From positions 1-64,000 of the forward strand of contig WSUB01000069.1 of NCBI GenBank assembly GCA_019633425.1: a stretch of DNA of 64,000 nt, given 5' to 3'. Numbering within the stretch: position 1 is the first letter of the stretch; every line of letters begins with the position of its first letter. Of this stretch, positions 10,671 to 22,268 are shown piece after piece. A model generated the notes under the pieces. That model saw only the letters and a list, made by a program, of their open reading frames with translations. It had not been told where the DNA came from and searched no databases. Position numbers and translations under genes: made by a program. The stretch is from Tulasnella sp. 424. Lineage: Eukaryota; Basidiomycota; Agaricomycetes; Cantharellales; Tulasnellaceae.

Positions 10671-13063
10671 ATGGACAAAGCCCCTGCGAGCAGCCCGCTT
10701 ACAGGTAACCCAAGTCAGACAGAATTGAGAATACGATCTCTGTCAACCCTTCTCCGATGGGTCCACCAACAAGGGAGCCCAGGTGTTTCGCGCAAACCCA
10801 ACGAGGACTTGGCACACTTTCTTGATAGGGTGGCTCTCATATTTGTGTCTGGGCTAGAGCTCCTAGCGGATCGGTTCGGACCGGATCGGATGGAAATCCG
10901 CCGGTTTAGTGACTTTGTGAGGGGCGATCCGGATCCGAGGCTCGGATATGATTCCGACCATTGGATTAAGACCTCACCATACCTGGAACCGCATCCGAAA
11001 TCCGAATCCGAAATCCGACGGATTCTGCGGATCATCCGATCCGCTAGGAGCCCTAGTCTGGGCGGCACCATTCCGATGTGGCAGCCGTCGTGCCCACCTT
11101 CGATCGTGATGCTGGCTTTGGCCTTGCCGTCGTAACTGTCCCTGACTACGACTTTGATGGAGTGAAAACCCTCACGAGGAAGGCTAACACAGCGTATGTA
11201 GACGTATTCCACTGAACTGGTGTGTAGAGTGAAACCTGCATGTTTTTAGGGAGGGGCGAGCTTCCGGATCGGATGACACACTGAGAGCGCTCCAGGCAGA
11301 CGAAGTAGCCTTTCTAGTCGAGCGGTGAGCAGGGTCTTCTCGTGATTTGTGATGGCTCAATCTCACTTCCAACACCGGAATTGGGGCATCAAGCGGGCAT
11401 GATCTTATATCTCTTGACCTTCATGTGCAACATCTCGAGTTCCTCGTCAACCAAACATTTGTAGGTACCCCGCAGCCATCCACGGAAAACCTCATTCGGC
11501 TGCAAAGATACATGTACATCTACTGTGCTCCAAAACTTCGTAGTCGCTTGTTCACCTATTGGCCAGGGAGCCGCCTCAAATTCTTGGATCTCTTCCTCAA
11601 GTCCCAACGCACCACAAATGCTATTCCATGGAAAGTGGCTCAAGAACTCGATCTTCGGGAGCCGTCCGAAGAGTTTTCGGACCTCAGGCTGGAATGGAAG
11701 AAGGAGGACTGGCTACAGCGGATTCTGGAGAAGATTGGCTGCATGGCGGAATTGGATTCGGACGACAGCCCCTAACTCGTGCTGACGAGCAGAGTTGTAT
11801 ACGAAGTCTATAAGGTCGTCGCATTTAATCTCAAAAATATCTATTCAGTTCTCGCCGAGATTGCGGCTCTCCTCCCGGCCACCGATGGGTCTCGTAACAC
11901 GCGCCAGCAGGTAATCAACAAGATCACAGCATCATTCGTGTCCATGACGAGATCTTTGGCTCTTCTTAACCGCCTGGTATCGAGTAGTCGAAGCTTCTGG
12001 CGGGCTATGTACACGATGCTCCCGACTTTTGAAAAACTTAGGGTAAATAGTTTCTACAAATTCTTGATGCATAGAAACTAACACTCGCCATAGACCATTG
12101 AGCAGGATTCGCGTGCGAAACAGTCTGTGTCGGGTTCCAGCCCTAGCCAACCGCCCAAACCCACCTGGACGGGCCGTCATACCGAGTCGTCTCCAAAAGC
12201 CATCACTCCAGCGCAGCAGTATCAATCTAATGGACCGAACGACGGCGGTTGCATTGAGGGCAAGGATGCCGAGGAACCCGGAGATGATTATGCGTTCGAG
12301 GACGCGACGTCCCCGATGCGCAAAATTCGGCAGTGGTTCATTCTCCTCACTCAATGGACCCAACTTGTAAGCGAACTACAAACGTTCCTACCACGTGTTT
12401 GTCGCGATCCAGAAAGACCGCTACGTATTCGAGCAGGGTACACTGCTCAAGCGGTGCAGCCACGCCACCAGGAGTCCCTATTCAACACCATTGGGAACGT
12501 CCTACCAAAGCTCCCATTGGAGGAGAAGCTCGCGGCAATCAAGAGGGTGATATCAAACAAGACGATTCAGACAAACTCCCTCAACGTGCTTCGGGGTGTG
12601 ACGGAAGACCACGACCCCGAGGAATGGCAGGAGGCTTTCGATGGGGGCATTCACTGCGAAGCTCAACTGATCCAAGATTACGGAAGCAACGTACGCCTTT
12701 CATATCCTGCAGAACTCTCCTTCCTGTCTTACGTGTTCCTAGCTTCCGTTCAGAACAATTGGTATTTCGAAACGGTGCTGCTTCTGCTGCGAGGCACTCC
12801 TCTCAAGCTATGGCCTTAGTACTAATACACACGGGAAAATATACGCATGGGCCTGTCCACCCGGTCTTCCCGAAAATACCCAAAGGCTGATTCTTGACCG
12901 CCTGGAAGCGCAACTGGAACGCTTCTTCCAGACAGTTGCGCCCCGGACACAAACCCCGGAATCAGCTCCCGATACAGCACGGAAGAACATGTCTTTCGTT
13001 GATGTCGAAGAGGTCGATAACTATGATCTCGAGTCGGATGAAGGCGATGTGAACGAAGCATGA
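10671..13063 (+). CDS. OTT_1508-like deaminase-fold protein
   Basis: Multi-exon gene of the zinc-dependent deaminase superfamily found widely in Agaricomycetes. Resolved exons: 10671-10844, 11057-11197, 11254-11324, from 11394, an exon ending at 12042, from 12094, and 12743-13063 (TGA). The N-terminal part has LDRVALIF and DVAAVVPTFD. The deaminase core shows the zinc motifs: H-C-E in GIHCEAQLIQDYG, then, after a 52-nt intron (12691-12742), C-x2-C in IGISKRCCFCCEALL. A THGKIYAWACP signature and an acidic tail follow. The substrate is unknown; the superfamily acts on nucleotides or nucleic acids. Exon joins at about 11440-11800 and 12370-12480 are unresolved, and the start is the best ATG that keeps the frame. 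Confidence 0.75.
10845..11056 (+). repeat. 212-nt intron rich in short palindromic ATCCGA/TCGGAT words
   Basis: Three to four times longer than neighbouring introns and bounded by gtgtct and cctag. It is packed with overlapping GGATCC, TCGGAT and ATCCGA words in both orientations, so it can fold on itself. It also happens to be open on the plus strand, but the exon join across it restores a family-like sequence (ALIF to DVAAV). Confidence 0.6.
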
Positions 13064-13719
13064 TGGATTTGGTACAATCGACGAGCGGGCATCGGCCGAT
13101 CCCTGCATTACCCCTGATCGCTTGGACCAACCTTCTTCTCGAGTTTTATAAGGACTTGGTGTATAAGTTTACTTCTAGTATAAAAATGTCCGAGTGTTGT
13201 CCAGTGATAGCCGCGGTGAGCGGACAGGGTCCTTCGTGGGTACCATACGGATAACCCAACAACCAATGGTCCCAGATGATCCCCCTCTTCCTTTTGACTC
13301 TGACCAACAACCAAAAAAAGCGAAGATTGGTCCCACAGAACCCGAAAGCGTACACATTATGACGTCCTCGTACTGAGGCCTTTTTTTCCGGGGTGCGAGG
13401 CATTTTGTTCCTCCCCTTTTCTCGAACGCGACGCGTATCCATCGATATCACCGACCACGCGGTTTCCGTTGATCCACCAAGTCGCCGCAATCTTGGAGAG
13501 ACCGCTCCCTCCAGGGTATTCGGAAGCGACTAGCTACTTAAAAGGGAGCTACAAGTGCGGGTAGGCGTGCAAGTGGCTTGGTGAAAGTATATGAACTAAA
13601 CTCGGCCTTCTTACCCTCCCCGAAGGTTATCCGACCAGCTTCCAGTCCAACACCCTACTCATACAATTACTGAAGCTATACATCATTGGCTGTAATGTCC
13701 GGCATAGAATGGGGTGGAC
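13064..13719. other. Intergenic
   Basis: Spacer between the deaminase stop and the first VHS-GAT gene. T-rich runs occur near 13380. No gene or repeat is supported. Confidence 0.5.
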
Positions 13720-15591
13720 ATGACGATTGCGCTCAAACTCGCCAAGGACTTCCACCGGGAACCTCTCCTTTACCACCAAACCACACGGCATCGACTGCTA
13801 TTCGTAAGACCCCCTTTTTTATATTACATCAGCCATTCCAAGGCCTGAACTCTCGGGTTTGGCTTACCGAAGTGATTTATCTATCTTGTTAGAGCATCTC
13901 GTGGAGACCGGCTTACGCAATTGGTCTATCGTCTTGGACCTCCAGCGTCAATGCGGTACATCCGCGGCGCAAGCAAAGGACGCCGCACAGAGGTTTAAAA
14001 AGTGCTTTAGGTGGGCGATTTGCTTGGTGTCGGCTCGCCAAAGCCAGCTGTTAACAATTCTATTGGATGTAGCACTCGAGACGAACATGTCCTCATGCAC
14101 GCAGCACGGCTCTGGTTGATCTTGCTGTGCTACCAACCACCCCACGCACCAGTCCAAAGCGGAGCCCGGTCAACCTCGACCCCCTTTGTGAATGAATGCA
14201 ACGACAAGGACTTTCTCAGTACCATCCAAAAGCTCGTGAGCGATAAGAACATGAAAAAGTCGCCAAACGTGATCCGGTTGTTCGTCCGAATCGTGGCTAC
14301 GGCTGCGAGTCAGTTTGGCGGGGAGTTTGACAAGATGAGGCCAGTTATCGAGGCCAAGTCTCCTGAAAGAGTGGTAAGCGACATTGTCTTTCCGGAAGGG
14401 ATTGTAATGACACGGCATCGTCGTTGCAGATCCTCCTATTCCAACCTTCGGACGAGATATTCTACCCTACTACAGGGTGGGCCGACAAGCGTAGAAGAGG
14501 AAGAGATGAGGGTAGGGAACCGACAGATGACGATTCTTCCATTGGCCATCCTACTTTAATGGTGCACAATACTGGGAGCAGCGTAGCGGGAGACTATGTG
14601 GTGGTGGATCGGGATCAAATGGCCGGACGTCGACCCGTGTCACAAGAACGCCGACGGCCCGTGTCACAAGAGCGCCCGCGACCCGTGTCACAGGAGCGCC
14701 GAACACCGGAGCCCGAGGGTTTAGATCCGGCGTGGAACATTGAGCTCAAGATGGCACGAGAGACGGGAGAATTGGTACTACACACACTGCGAACATTGAG
14801 TCAGACTCAAGACCTGCGACACGGCCGGCTTCCATTTAATTTCGTCACAGTATGTACTCCCACCACAAGATTTCTAATCTTCATAGCGCTTATGAAACTT
14901 GATTTACTACTTTTCAGGATTTAGTCCATCAATGTGAGAGTTGGAAGCAACAGCTCTCCGATTCTCGTGGAGGCGGAGGGGTTAGCCCTCAGCATCAACG
15001 TTACTTGTCGGAACCGGCATCTCCTTCTAATCCAGGGATCACTCAAAGTAGGGAGGTCAACGAAGCTATGAAGGCCTTGGATGACGCTTTGAATTATTAC
15101 GCGCGTTTGGGGGGAGGCGCTTCACCCGGCGCTTCGAGCCACGAGCGGGTATGCCTCGGTCATCAACTCTGCTCTCGATTGTGACTCTTATATTTTATTA
15201 ATAGCACCAGAGGACAGCGACTGCGCCGAGCTCGTCAACCAACGCCCGTCCTTCACCTAGTCATCATCTTCAGCAGCCTACAGCACACCAGCAGTTGCAT
15301 GTCATCACGGAGCACCGACCCGGACTAGGCTCCAGCCAGAGGACGGGGCCGGCATCGCTGGACGGACACGACCTCCGACCGTACCGACACCACTCTCCTT
15401 CGGGTCACCAACCACCTCCTTCGCCGACGGCTGCCTCGTATCATGGTCATACAAGCACGCGGTATGGTCCTCCCTCGCTTGATGGTCACGAATACAGGAC
15501 CTACCGACCACAGCAATCCACACAAGCGCCCGCGGAGAGTAGCCGCCCTCAGCCGGCAACGTGGTCGAAAGGCCAATATGGCCGGCGCTAA
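13720..15591 (+). CDS. VHS-GAT-like trafficking protein, diverged paralogue
   Basis: Exons 13720-13803, 13895-14001, 14073-14373, 14430-14849, 14918-15148 and 15205-15591 give 509 aa with the frame kept throughout. Residues about 1-165 resemble a VHS domain: LLFHLVETGLRNWSIVLDL and HVLMHAARLWLILL line up with the neighbour's LMGFMTATASEDWTLLME and MLSAARLWAIMLRN, and exon positions partly correspond. A later helical stretch, DLVHQCESWKQQL to REVNEAMKALDDALNYYARL, fits a GAT (ubiquitin/clathrin adaptor-binding) domain. The tail is rich in His, Pro and Gln. VHS-GAT proteins sort ubiquitinated cargo at the Golgi and endosomes. It lacks the long N-terminal extension of the next gene and has diverged strongly. 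Its job is inferred from the family. Confidence 0.75.
14631..14702 (+). repeat. Three 24-bp coding repeats (RPVSQERR type)
   Basis: Three near-identical 24-bp units encode an Arg-Pro-Val-Ser-Gln-Glu-Arg octad between the VHS-like and GAT-like domains of the first VHS gene. The region is an Arg-rich linker that probably expanded by slippage. Confidence 0.85.
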
Positions 15592-16211
15592 GAAGTGAGT
15601 TTTAGACCTGGTTCGAGACGCAATTACTGCGTAAAAGAGGAGGTCCGTTAAGCCTGGAGCGTATGATGGCTATGCCGTCACTTGGGGAGGAGAGCCATCG
15701 CCAGGATATATCTTAAGCCTTGTAGGCCACATTGGTCAAAGTCCGCGGGTGGTCATATAAGCTCCGGCTATGTTATAACCTGGAGAGCAGACATTAATTA
15801 GATTTTTTGCTACTTGGCCTCGGCCGCCGAAGTTTGCCTGCCGATGCGCAGTCGTTTGAGTGGTGGTCTTCGAACCGTGTCCTTTATGCCGGTGGTGGCG
15901 ATGCTCCCGCGGTGCGGAGACTTTGGTCGTTCGTGGTCGTTAACCTGCTAGTTCCGTTCATCATCTTCAAGTTTCCCTTCCCCCTTCCACTCATTTACCC
16001 AACCTTGGATAGCAGCGCTTATAGAAACAGCTGCGTAAAAGAGGGTCAGATCAAGAAGTGGACTGAAATTCGCATCTGGACTGTTTCGCTCCAAAGGCGG
16101 TGCTGAGAAACTCTTGAGTGAGTATAATTCAAGGCCGTTGGTTTCATTTTTGCTGTGTTTACTTTTTCCCTTTCACCTCGCCACACGACACTCATCTCAT
16201 CTTCGCAGGCC
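15592..16211 (+). promoter_or_regulatory. Intergenic with probable 5'-UTR intron of the second VHS gene
   Basis: A gtgagt donor near 16117 and a cgcag acceptor at about 16209 lie just before the ATG at 16212. The upstream reading frames do not join the start in frame, so an intron in the 5' UTR is the simplest reading. A CT-rich stretch precedes it. Confidence 0.45.
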
Positions 16212-19200
16212 ATGAGGAAGCTGTTTGGCAGAAAAGCTCAACAGCCTGTACAAGTCCAGCCTCAGCAGCACACAAAGCAGCCCATCGACGGTCCTCCATC
16301 CCCAGCCCAGCAGTATCCTTATCCTGCTACACAGCCTCGCTCCCAGGCTGATCACTGGAACCCAATCCCAGACCGATCTGATTCTTTTGCTTCCTCGTAC
16401 CAGAGCTCTCAGCAGCCACTTTCTCAGCCCGCGACTCCCTCCACAGCCCCTCCCCGCTCGTCTTTTCAAGTCCAGTCACAGCAGCAACAGCAGCAGCAGC
16501 AGCAGCACTTTATCACCTCGTCGCGTCAGAGCAGTCAAGAAGACCCATCTTCCCTCGGGGGAGAGCAGAACTGGGTTGTCGTAGACCAGCAGCAACTCAA
16601 CCTTGGTGGTGGAGGTATTGACGGTGGTGGTCCTTTCATCCGGGCTCAGCCTTCATTCGAATCACGATCCTCCTCCATCGCTTCTTTACCCGCGGGCGCC
16701 TCTCCTCCTATCCAATATCCATCGCCTAATCCTCAACAGTCTCCCATCTCCCCTTTCGGCGTCGTAACCCCAGCTCCCCCTCCAGCACAGGTCACCTCAC
16801 CGCTCGGAAGACAGAACACCACCACAAAACGTCTCATCCCGCTAAGGAAGCTTAGTGCCGACGCGCATACTCCGCGGACTACTAGGCAACCAGTCAATCC
16901 TCTCCGGAATATTTCATCCTCGACTGAAGAACTCAGCATGATGTCGCAAACACCGTCTCAAGAGGGACACCGGGACAAGCCCAAACGCGGCTTTTTAGAT
17001 TGGCTAGCAGGTGACAAGGAAAAGATTGCCCGCGCCCAGCATGCTGCCGACAGGTCGCTCAGTCCGGACCCCTCTGGTCAGAATTGGGGGCTAACCAAGC
17101 TCATGGGTAGGTTGTTGGCGCTGTGGTTACGGGTGTGTATCAGTGTGGGCTGACCGCCTTCCCTCGCTTTTGACTAGGCTTTATGACTGCTACCGCTTCT
17201 GAAGACTGGACACTGTTGATGGAAGTCTGCGAACAAGCCTCTACCGAGAATGGTGCAAAAGAGGCAGCCAAAGCTCTCAGATACGAAATCAAGTAAGGCG
17301 ACCGGACCCTGGCTCTTCGCAACCGGAGGCTGACCTTGACGTTCCTTGTTTCCCAGATACGCCGAGGCGCCAGCAATGCTATCCGCTGCAAGACTGTGGG
17401 CAATCATGCTGCGAAATACTCAACCACCGTTCGTTCAAGCCACTTCAACAAAGAAGTTCCTCGACATCGTCGAAGATGCTTTAAACAACCCCGATACATC
17501 ACCCGTCGTTCGCGATAGGCTCATGTTCGTTCTTGCCGGAGCTTCAGCTCAATTCGGAAACAAGTACCCGAACTTCCGGAGCTCATGGAAGAAGGTCAAA
17601 CCTAGGGAAGCGCCTGTCGAGGTAGGGATCCCGTTACCGTCCGCTCGCGCTGCCGCTGTCATCCTAATTCGTCAACCCATAGGGCATTCCATTCGACCCC
17701 AAAGACCCAATGTTCCAACCTCCATCAAGACGGCTACCGAAACCTGGATTCGTTGCTGATCCAAATCAACAGCAGCAACAGCGGCCGATATCGGCAATTG
17801 AGATTCTCCCTGCGGCACCAAACAGTCAATCGCGAGTGTCGTTACAATCATCCATGAACCACCCGTTACCTCAAGTCCCGAATGCTCAGCACCCCGTTGT
17901 CCTTCAAGGCGTGGACGTCCATTTATATCCCGAGGAACCACAACAACGTCGGGACAGAGAGTTCAGCAATGGTGCGGTTGTGGCTTTGGACTCGCCGCAA
18001 GTCACCACACAACGCGAGAAGAAGCCCAAGAGCCGGAACCGACTTTCAAAGATGATCATCTCTCCCGAAGAAGATATTCGGCGGCTCTTCCAAGAGTGTG
18101 AGATCGCGAAGAGCAATGCCAGTCTTTTGACGAATGCCATGACGTATGCAAAGCCGGAGGAAGTTGTTGCTGGTGGGGCGGACGGGTTGATTCGGGTGGG
18201 TTTCGTTGTGTGTCTGAGGAACGTTTTGACCCCGCTAATCAACGACTCTCAAATTAACAGGAATTCTACCTCAAGTGCATGCATTCCCAAGAGATCATCA
18301 CTGCTCAAATCCCTTGGGCTACTGCTCAATCCGAGCGTGCTCGAGAGGCATTCCTTCAAGAACACCCGGAATTGGCTAACAATCCCGAAGCTCATACTGT
18401 GGAGGAAGAGCTGCTTTCGGAAATTCTTCTGGCTCATCAGGAGCTGTTGGAAGTATTTAGGGTGTATGAAGAGAATGAGAAGCTGGCTATTCAAGAGAGG
18501 GAGATACGGGAAGTCCAAGAGAGGAGCAAAGTCGAGACACGATTGGATCGAACGGTACGTCTCCGGTTTTTTCCTTGATGTGGCCGTACTAATTGAATAT
18601 CCTTGCGTTGGGAACTTTAACAATAGCAAATCCAATACTACGCAGAAGATGGAAGTTTTATGACTCAGCCAGCTGGAGGAGCGGGTGGCAGCGGTTCACG
18701 GTCTCCGTCACCTGCACCGCCCGTGATACAGGGCGATCTCGCTCAGACTCGATCTTCGCCTGGTCCTAGGGCAGGCCATCCCTTGCCCACTCCACCCGGC
18801 GGTGCGGTTTTGGGAGTACCAAATGCCTACGACTCCCACCACCCGAACGGCTCCAGTCATACTTTAGCCCCACCACCACACGCGCCTCACGGACCTCGTC
18901 ACCCTCGCTCGAGAAGTCCAAGTCCGGATGGCCAGAGCCGAAGGAGCGTCGATATCCCCAGGTCGACTGCTGCTACGCCTGGCATCTCTGGTGCGGCGAC
19001 GCCAAATGGTACGCCGGTGGCTGGTGGAAGGTTGGATACCCTCAGGAGAGGAATGAGCAAGTTGGGTTTGGATGTCAAGAGGACGAGGAGTGGGAGTTCG
19101 ACCAGCAGACAAGGAAGGACGAGTGCCGAGATCGCTAATGGCGTTGTCAGTCAATCGCATAACGATGACGACGAGATCAAGACCCCGATTCAACCTAGCG

Positions 19201-19550
19201 CCAAGGCGTTGGGTAAGCGGAGAGCAGATCCTGCTCCGGAAGATGGTGCGTACCTCTTTATTTCTTTAATGACGAGGTGGCTAATCGGCCCAATTTTTCC
19301 ACTTCTGCTTCTAGCTTTCGACCCCGACGATATCTTCAAAGAGCGAACTGCGACTCCCATGGCTGTCTATCCCGCAGGAGACGACGCACATCTTAACTCC
19401 GACTCTGACTCACTGGACGACGGTACCAACACTCATCATCACAAGCCGCACGTCGAGTACGCCTACGATGCAGCCGCAGAGAGGAAGAAAGAGTTGGAGA
19501 AAGAGGCGAAGAAAGCAGCTCGGCTGAGGAGCGCTGTTCCTTCAACATAA
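16212..19550 (+). CDS. VHS-GAT domain adaptor protein with long disordered N-terminus
   Basis: Seven exons (16212-17106, 17178-17292, 17357-17621, 17683-18195, 18261-18554, 18627-19245, 19315-19550) give 978 aa. The first 270 residues are Ser/Pro/Gln-rich with a short poly-Gln run. Then comes a VHS domain (about 290-430) with LTKLMGFMTATASEDW and AARLWAIMLRNTQPPFV. A GAT-like three-helix region (about 530-660) follows, with EEDIRRLFQECEIAKSNASL and EELLSEILLAHQELLEVF. The tail is charged and Pro-rich and ends in a Lys/Glu helix. The layout fits an endosomal sorting adaptor of the Lsb5/GGA type, binding ubiquitin and possibly the actin machinery, but the exact orthologue is not certain. It lies next to its diverged paralogue on the same strand. 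Confidence 0.85.
16480..16506 (+). repeat. CAG/CAA microsatellite coding poly-Gln
   Basis: A run of cagcagcaacagcag type in the disordered N-terminus of the VHS-GAT adaptor. It encodes about nine glutamines, broken by one CAA. Confidence 0.85.
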
Positions 19551-19854
19551 CACCCTCTGGATCTTTTTTTTCTATCACTGTTTTGCACGTATCGATTCAC
19601 TATTCTTGATTCACCTTTTCCCCCCCTTTTTCCATCAAGTTTTCTCAATTTTTGTTAATCTCTGTTTTTGGTCGTTGGGACGTTTATCGAGAGAGGCCTA
19701 TCATTAGCAGTTTTTTTTTTTCCAACCTAACCCTCATTTGACATCTGATTTCTTTTGGTCCTTTGGAATGTCGTGGGTGCATTTTGGGATCATTTAGGAA
19801 ACGAGATCATACGTATACCAGCAGTACAGAGCTAGCCTACATTCCTTTGGTAAT

Positions 19855-20000
19855 GAAGCTTCTAGTTGAACTACTTTGATATTGGAACGCTTTGCGACTA
19901 CCACAGGGCTGGAACTTTCGGCTAGATCTCGCTTATCGACAGCTACATTCATCTATCGAATTCAGGGAGCTAAATGACATTAACAAGGCACATGTCCTAT
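19855..20000 (+). repeat. Dispersed repeat, copy 1
   Basis: Shares an ordered series of blocks with 24494-24645: gttgaactactttgatatt, tttgcgacta, ctagatc, tatcgacag, tacattc, cagggagctaaa and cattaacaa. Copies differ by many substitutions and small indels. No coding potential is seen. Confidence 0.7.
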
Positions 20001-22190
20001 CACACCCAATCCGTCAGAGAGAGTATAGCGATGTCTTGTTATCCGGCTTTCACTTCGACGGTGTTGTGGAAGTGGATCCAGTAGCCCCTGGTCATGGGAA
20101 AGGCGGAGACAACTGCTACTCTAGCGGGGGCTTCCATTACTTATTTGGGTTGGGACATGGCGATAGTTGAGGTCCAGTGCGCGTTGCTATCGCTCCCCCT
20201 TTCGATGGCCGATTTAGGGAAAAATCAACAGAACAGAAAATAATAAATACCCTGAATGAGTCGGTGAGAAAAGCGCTGGGCGCAAATTAGGAGGGAAGCC
20301 AGCCGCGCCTGAAACCTAAAAACCATTCTGTGCGGCTGATTGGTTAATAATTTGATGTTGTGACTTCGATAGGGGTGACTTTGTATTTAGAAGCCTGATG
20401 GTGCGACTGATACAGCCATCTCGAAGTGTCTGGCCAAGATGCCAGAGTCGGGCGGGCATCCAGTGGCATGTGGCTGGCTTCTTCCACGAGAGACGGAGAT
20501 ACGTGGTAAGTCGCCGATTTGAAGCCTCATTATCATCCCCACCTTTTGAGGTTAGCTTGAATCGATCCTGCGGTAACTGCTTAACGGTTGGCACCGAGGC
20601 GGGCATCACGAGCTTCGGGACTCTGAGCCCAGTGGCTTGGCGGCCGCGCACCCACTCCTTTTGTTCTCAAACGGATTTGCTCCGGATTAGATCATGATTG
20701 ATTCCGTGCTTTTGGCCCATTGTTTTCTGACGTGCCTCGGCGCCTTGAGGGATTGGTCGTTCGGTTGAACTTGATCCCCCATTCTAAGCCGATTTCTCGC
20801 TTGCCAGAACGAAGGACGGCCTCAACAAATCCCCGAGTTCGCTGCGGCCGCTTATACGACGCTTCCGATTGCTCACCAACATAGTCCGAAACTGTAACCA
20901 AACGGCTCTGATTGCCTCTTCTGGATCTCTTTCGCTGGCATTTCGAACATAACAAAAATATCTCCCCGACGGTGTTTGCAGACGCCCTTTGGATGGCAGC
21001 GAAGTGAAGGCAGCGCCCTCGTTCCTCTAACACCCCTAGACAATAGTCAACATCTCCAAGGTGGGAAGGCGTGGCGAATGGATAGCACGCCAAGAAAGGT
21101 TCTCGGTATCCAGGTGTTTGGGGTCCGGGTCAGGTACCGCGCGCAAACAGATCTGGCAGCTCTCGTACGCAGCCTCTCGGGCACTTCCGATCATGATGCT
21201 ATCTGATTCGGTCTAAGGGAAGAAGACGAAAGCAATCGTTCAACAGGGTATCGTTCATCTCGTGAGTGACATGATCGCGCTTCAAGTCGCTTCACCGCTA
21301 CCTAATACACCGGTGCCTAATACCTAGGACACGCCAAAAACCTCATATCTATGGAGTATGACAAGTGAAGGGCATGAACAACGGAGATTTTTCTCCTTTG
21401 GAGGGGTTATATGTTATCTCGCAATTCTTTTCCTTTTTCGGCACGTTCCAATGATGCCTAACATGTCACCCTCGACTGAAGGGGCATGAAATGAATGCAA
21501 GAACCGGTGGGTATGCTTCGCCTTTCCGTTAAACCTCCTTTACCATTTCTATTAAGGTAAGGCATAAGGACAGCGACCAAGGGATAGGAGCTGCCAAGAC
21601 GGCGGCAGGATGACACATCGCACATCGCATCAATTTCCAACGTCAGAATTCAGTATAGGACAATCCTAAGGTGTCTCGATTTGGTAAGGTCGAGAAAACT
21701 AAGGAATTCTATTATGTCGGCGACAGAGATCCCGCGGCACAAGCTCCATTGTGTCGGTGCAGTCAGGTTCGAGCAGTTTATCACTGTCGATTGACCGATA
21801 ACAAGAACACCAAAGCCATCATAGATGAAGCCGATCACGGCTCATCCGAGGTCAATGACTAGACTCATAGACAGTTAATGGCTGAGCGGATGGCGCTTCT
21901 GGAATAGTGGGTTAGGGTATTCGACGGTAGAGAAAAGTTTCTGCGAGCATCGCGGTTGCTCAAATGCACTGCACAGGCAGTTGCGATGCCTACGGAACAG
22001 TCGCTTCTAAAACGAATGATCTATATCGATTAACCGACTCAATGGTAGTGTATCGCTCTCTTCGAAGACAGTAAGCCTTGCGGGCGCATCCGCATGTGGT
22101 ATAGTATCTTCGGCGAAAGGTGCGGTTTGATAACCCGGGCCGAAATGCCTCGTCGCCAGGCGCTCATCCATGCGCTCATCTAGATCTGTC

Positions 22191-22200
22191 GTATATATAC
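22191..22200 (+). promoter_or_regulatory. TATA-like box upstream of the DUF4246 gene
   Basis: gtatatatac lies about 70-78 bases before the ATG at 22269, in the expected place and orientation for a core promoter of the next gene. A CT-rich stretch follows, which is common near fungal transcription starts. Confidence 0.5.
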
Positions 22201-22268
22201 CCTTGGTTTCTCTTTCGTTCCCTCTTCGCAGGGAACGACAGACGTGCCTCTCTACTCTATAGCCACAA

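Larger units (their letters stand above)
19551..22268. other. 2.7-kb gene-poor stretch
   Basis: No convincing coding sequence on either strand. It begins with a T-rich 3' UTR region and contains a dispersed repeat at about 19855-20000. Its last part is the upstream region of the DUF4246 gene. Composition and many short broken frames suggest decayed sequence, but no transposase, reverse transcriptase or terminal repeats were recognised. Confidence 0.5.

Noticed and set aside
10578..11135. 185-codon plus-strand frame as one uninterrupted gene
   Set aside because: Only 10671-10844 is family-like. The rest is the repeat-rich intron, and the proper continuation is in another frame from 11057.
11389..11643. 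Protein-like minus-strand open frame (84 codons)
   Set aside because: The plus-strand deaminase exon starting at 11394 stays in frame through proper splice sites on both sides, and the minus frame meets a stop when extended upstream. It is taken as the antisense shadow.
19892..20170. 92-codon plus-strand frame
   Set aside because: It overlaps a non-coding dispersed repeat whose second copy is not open, so coding is unlikely.
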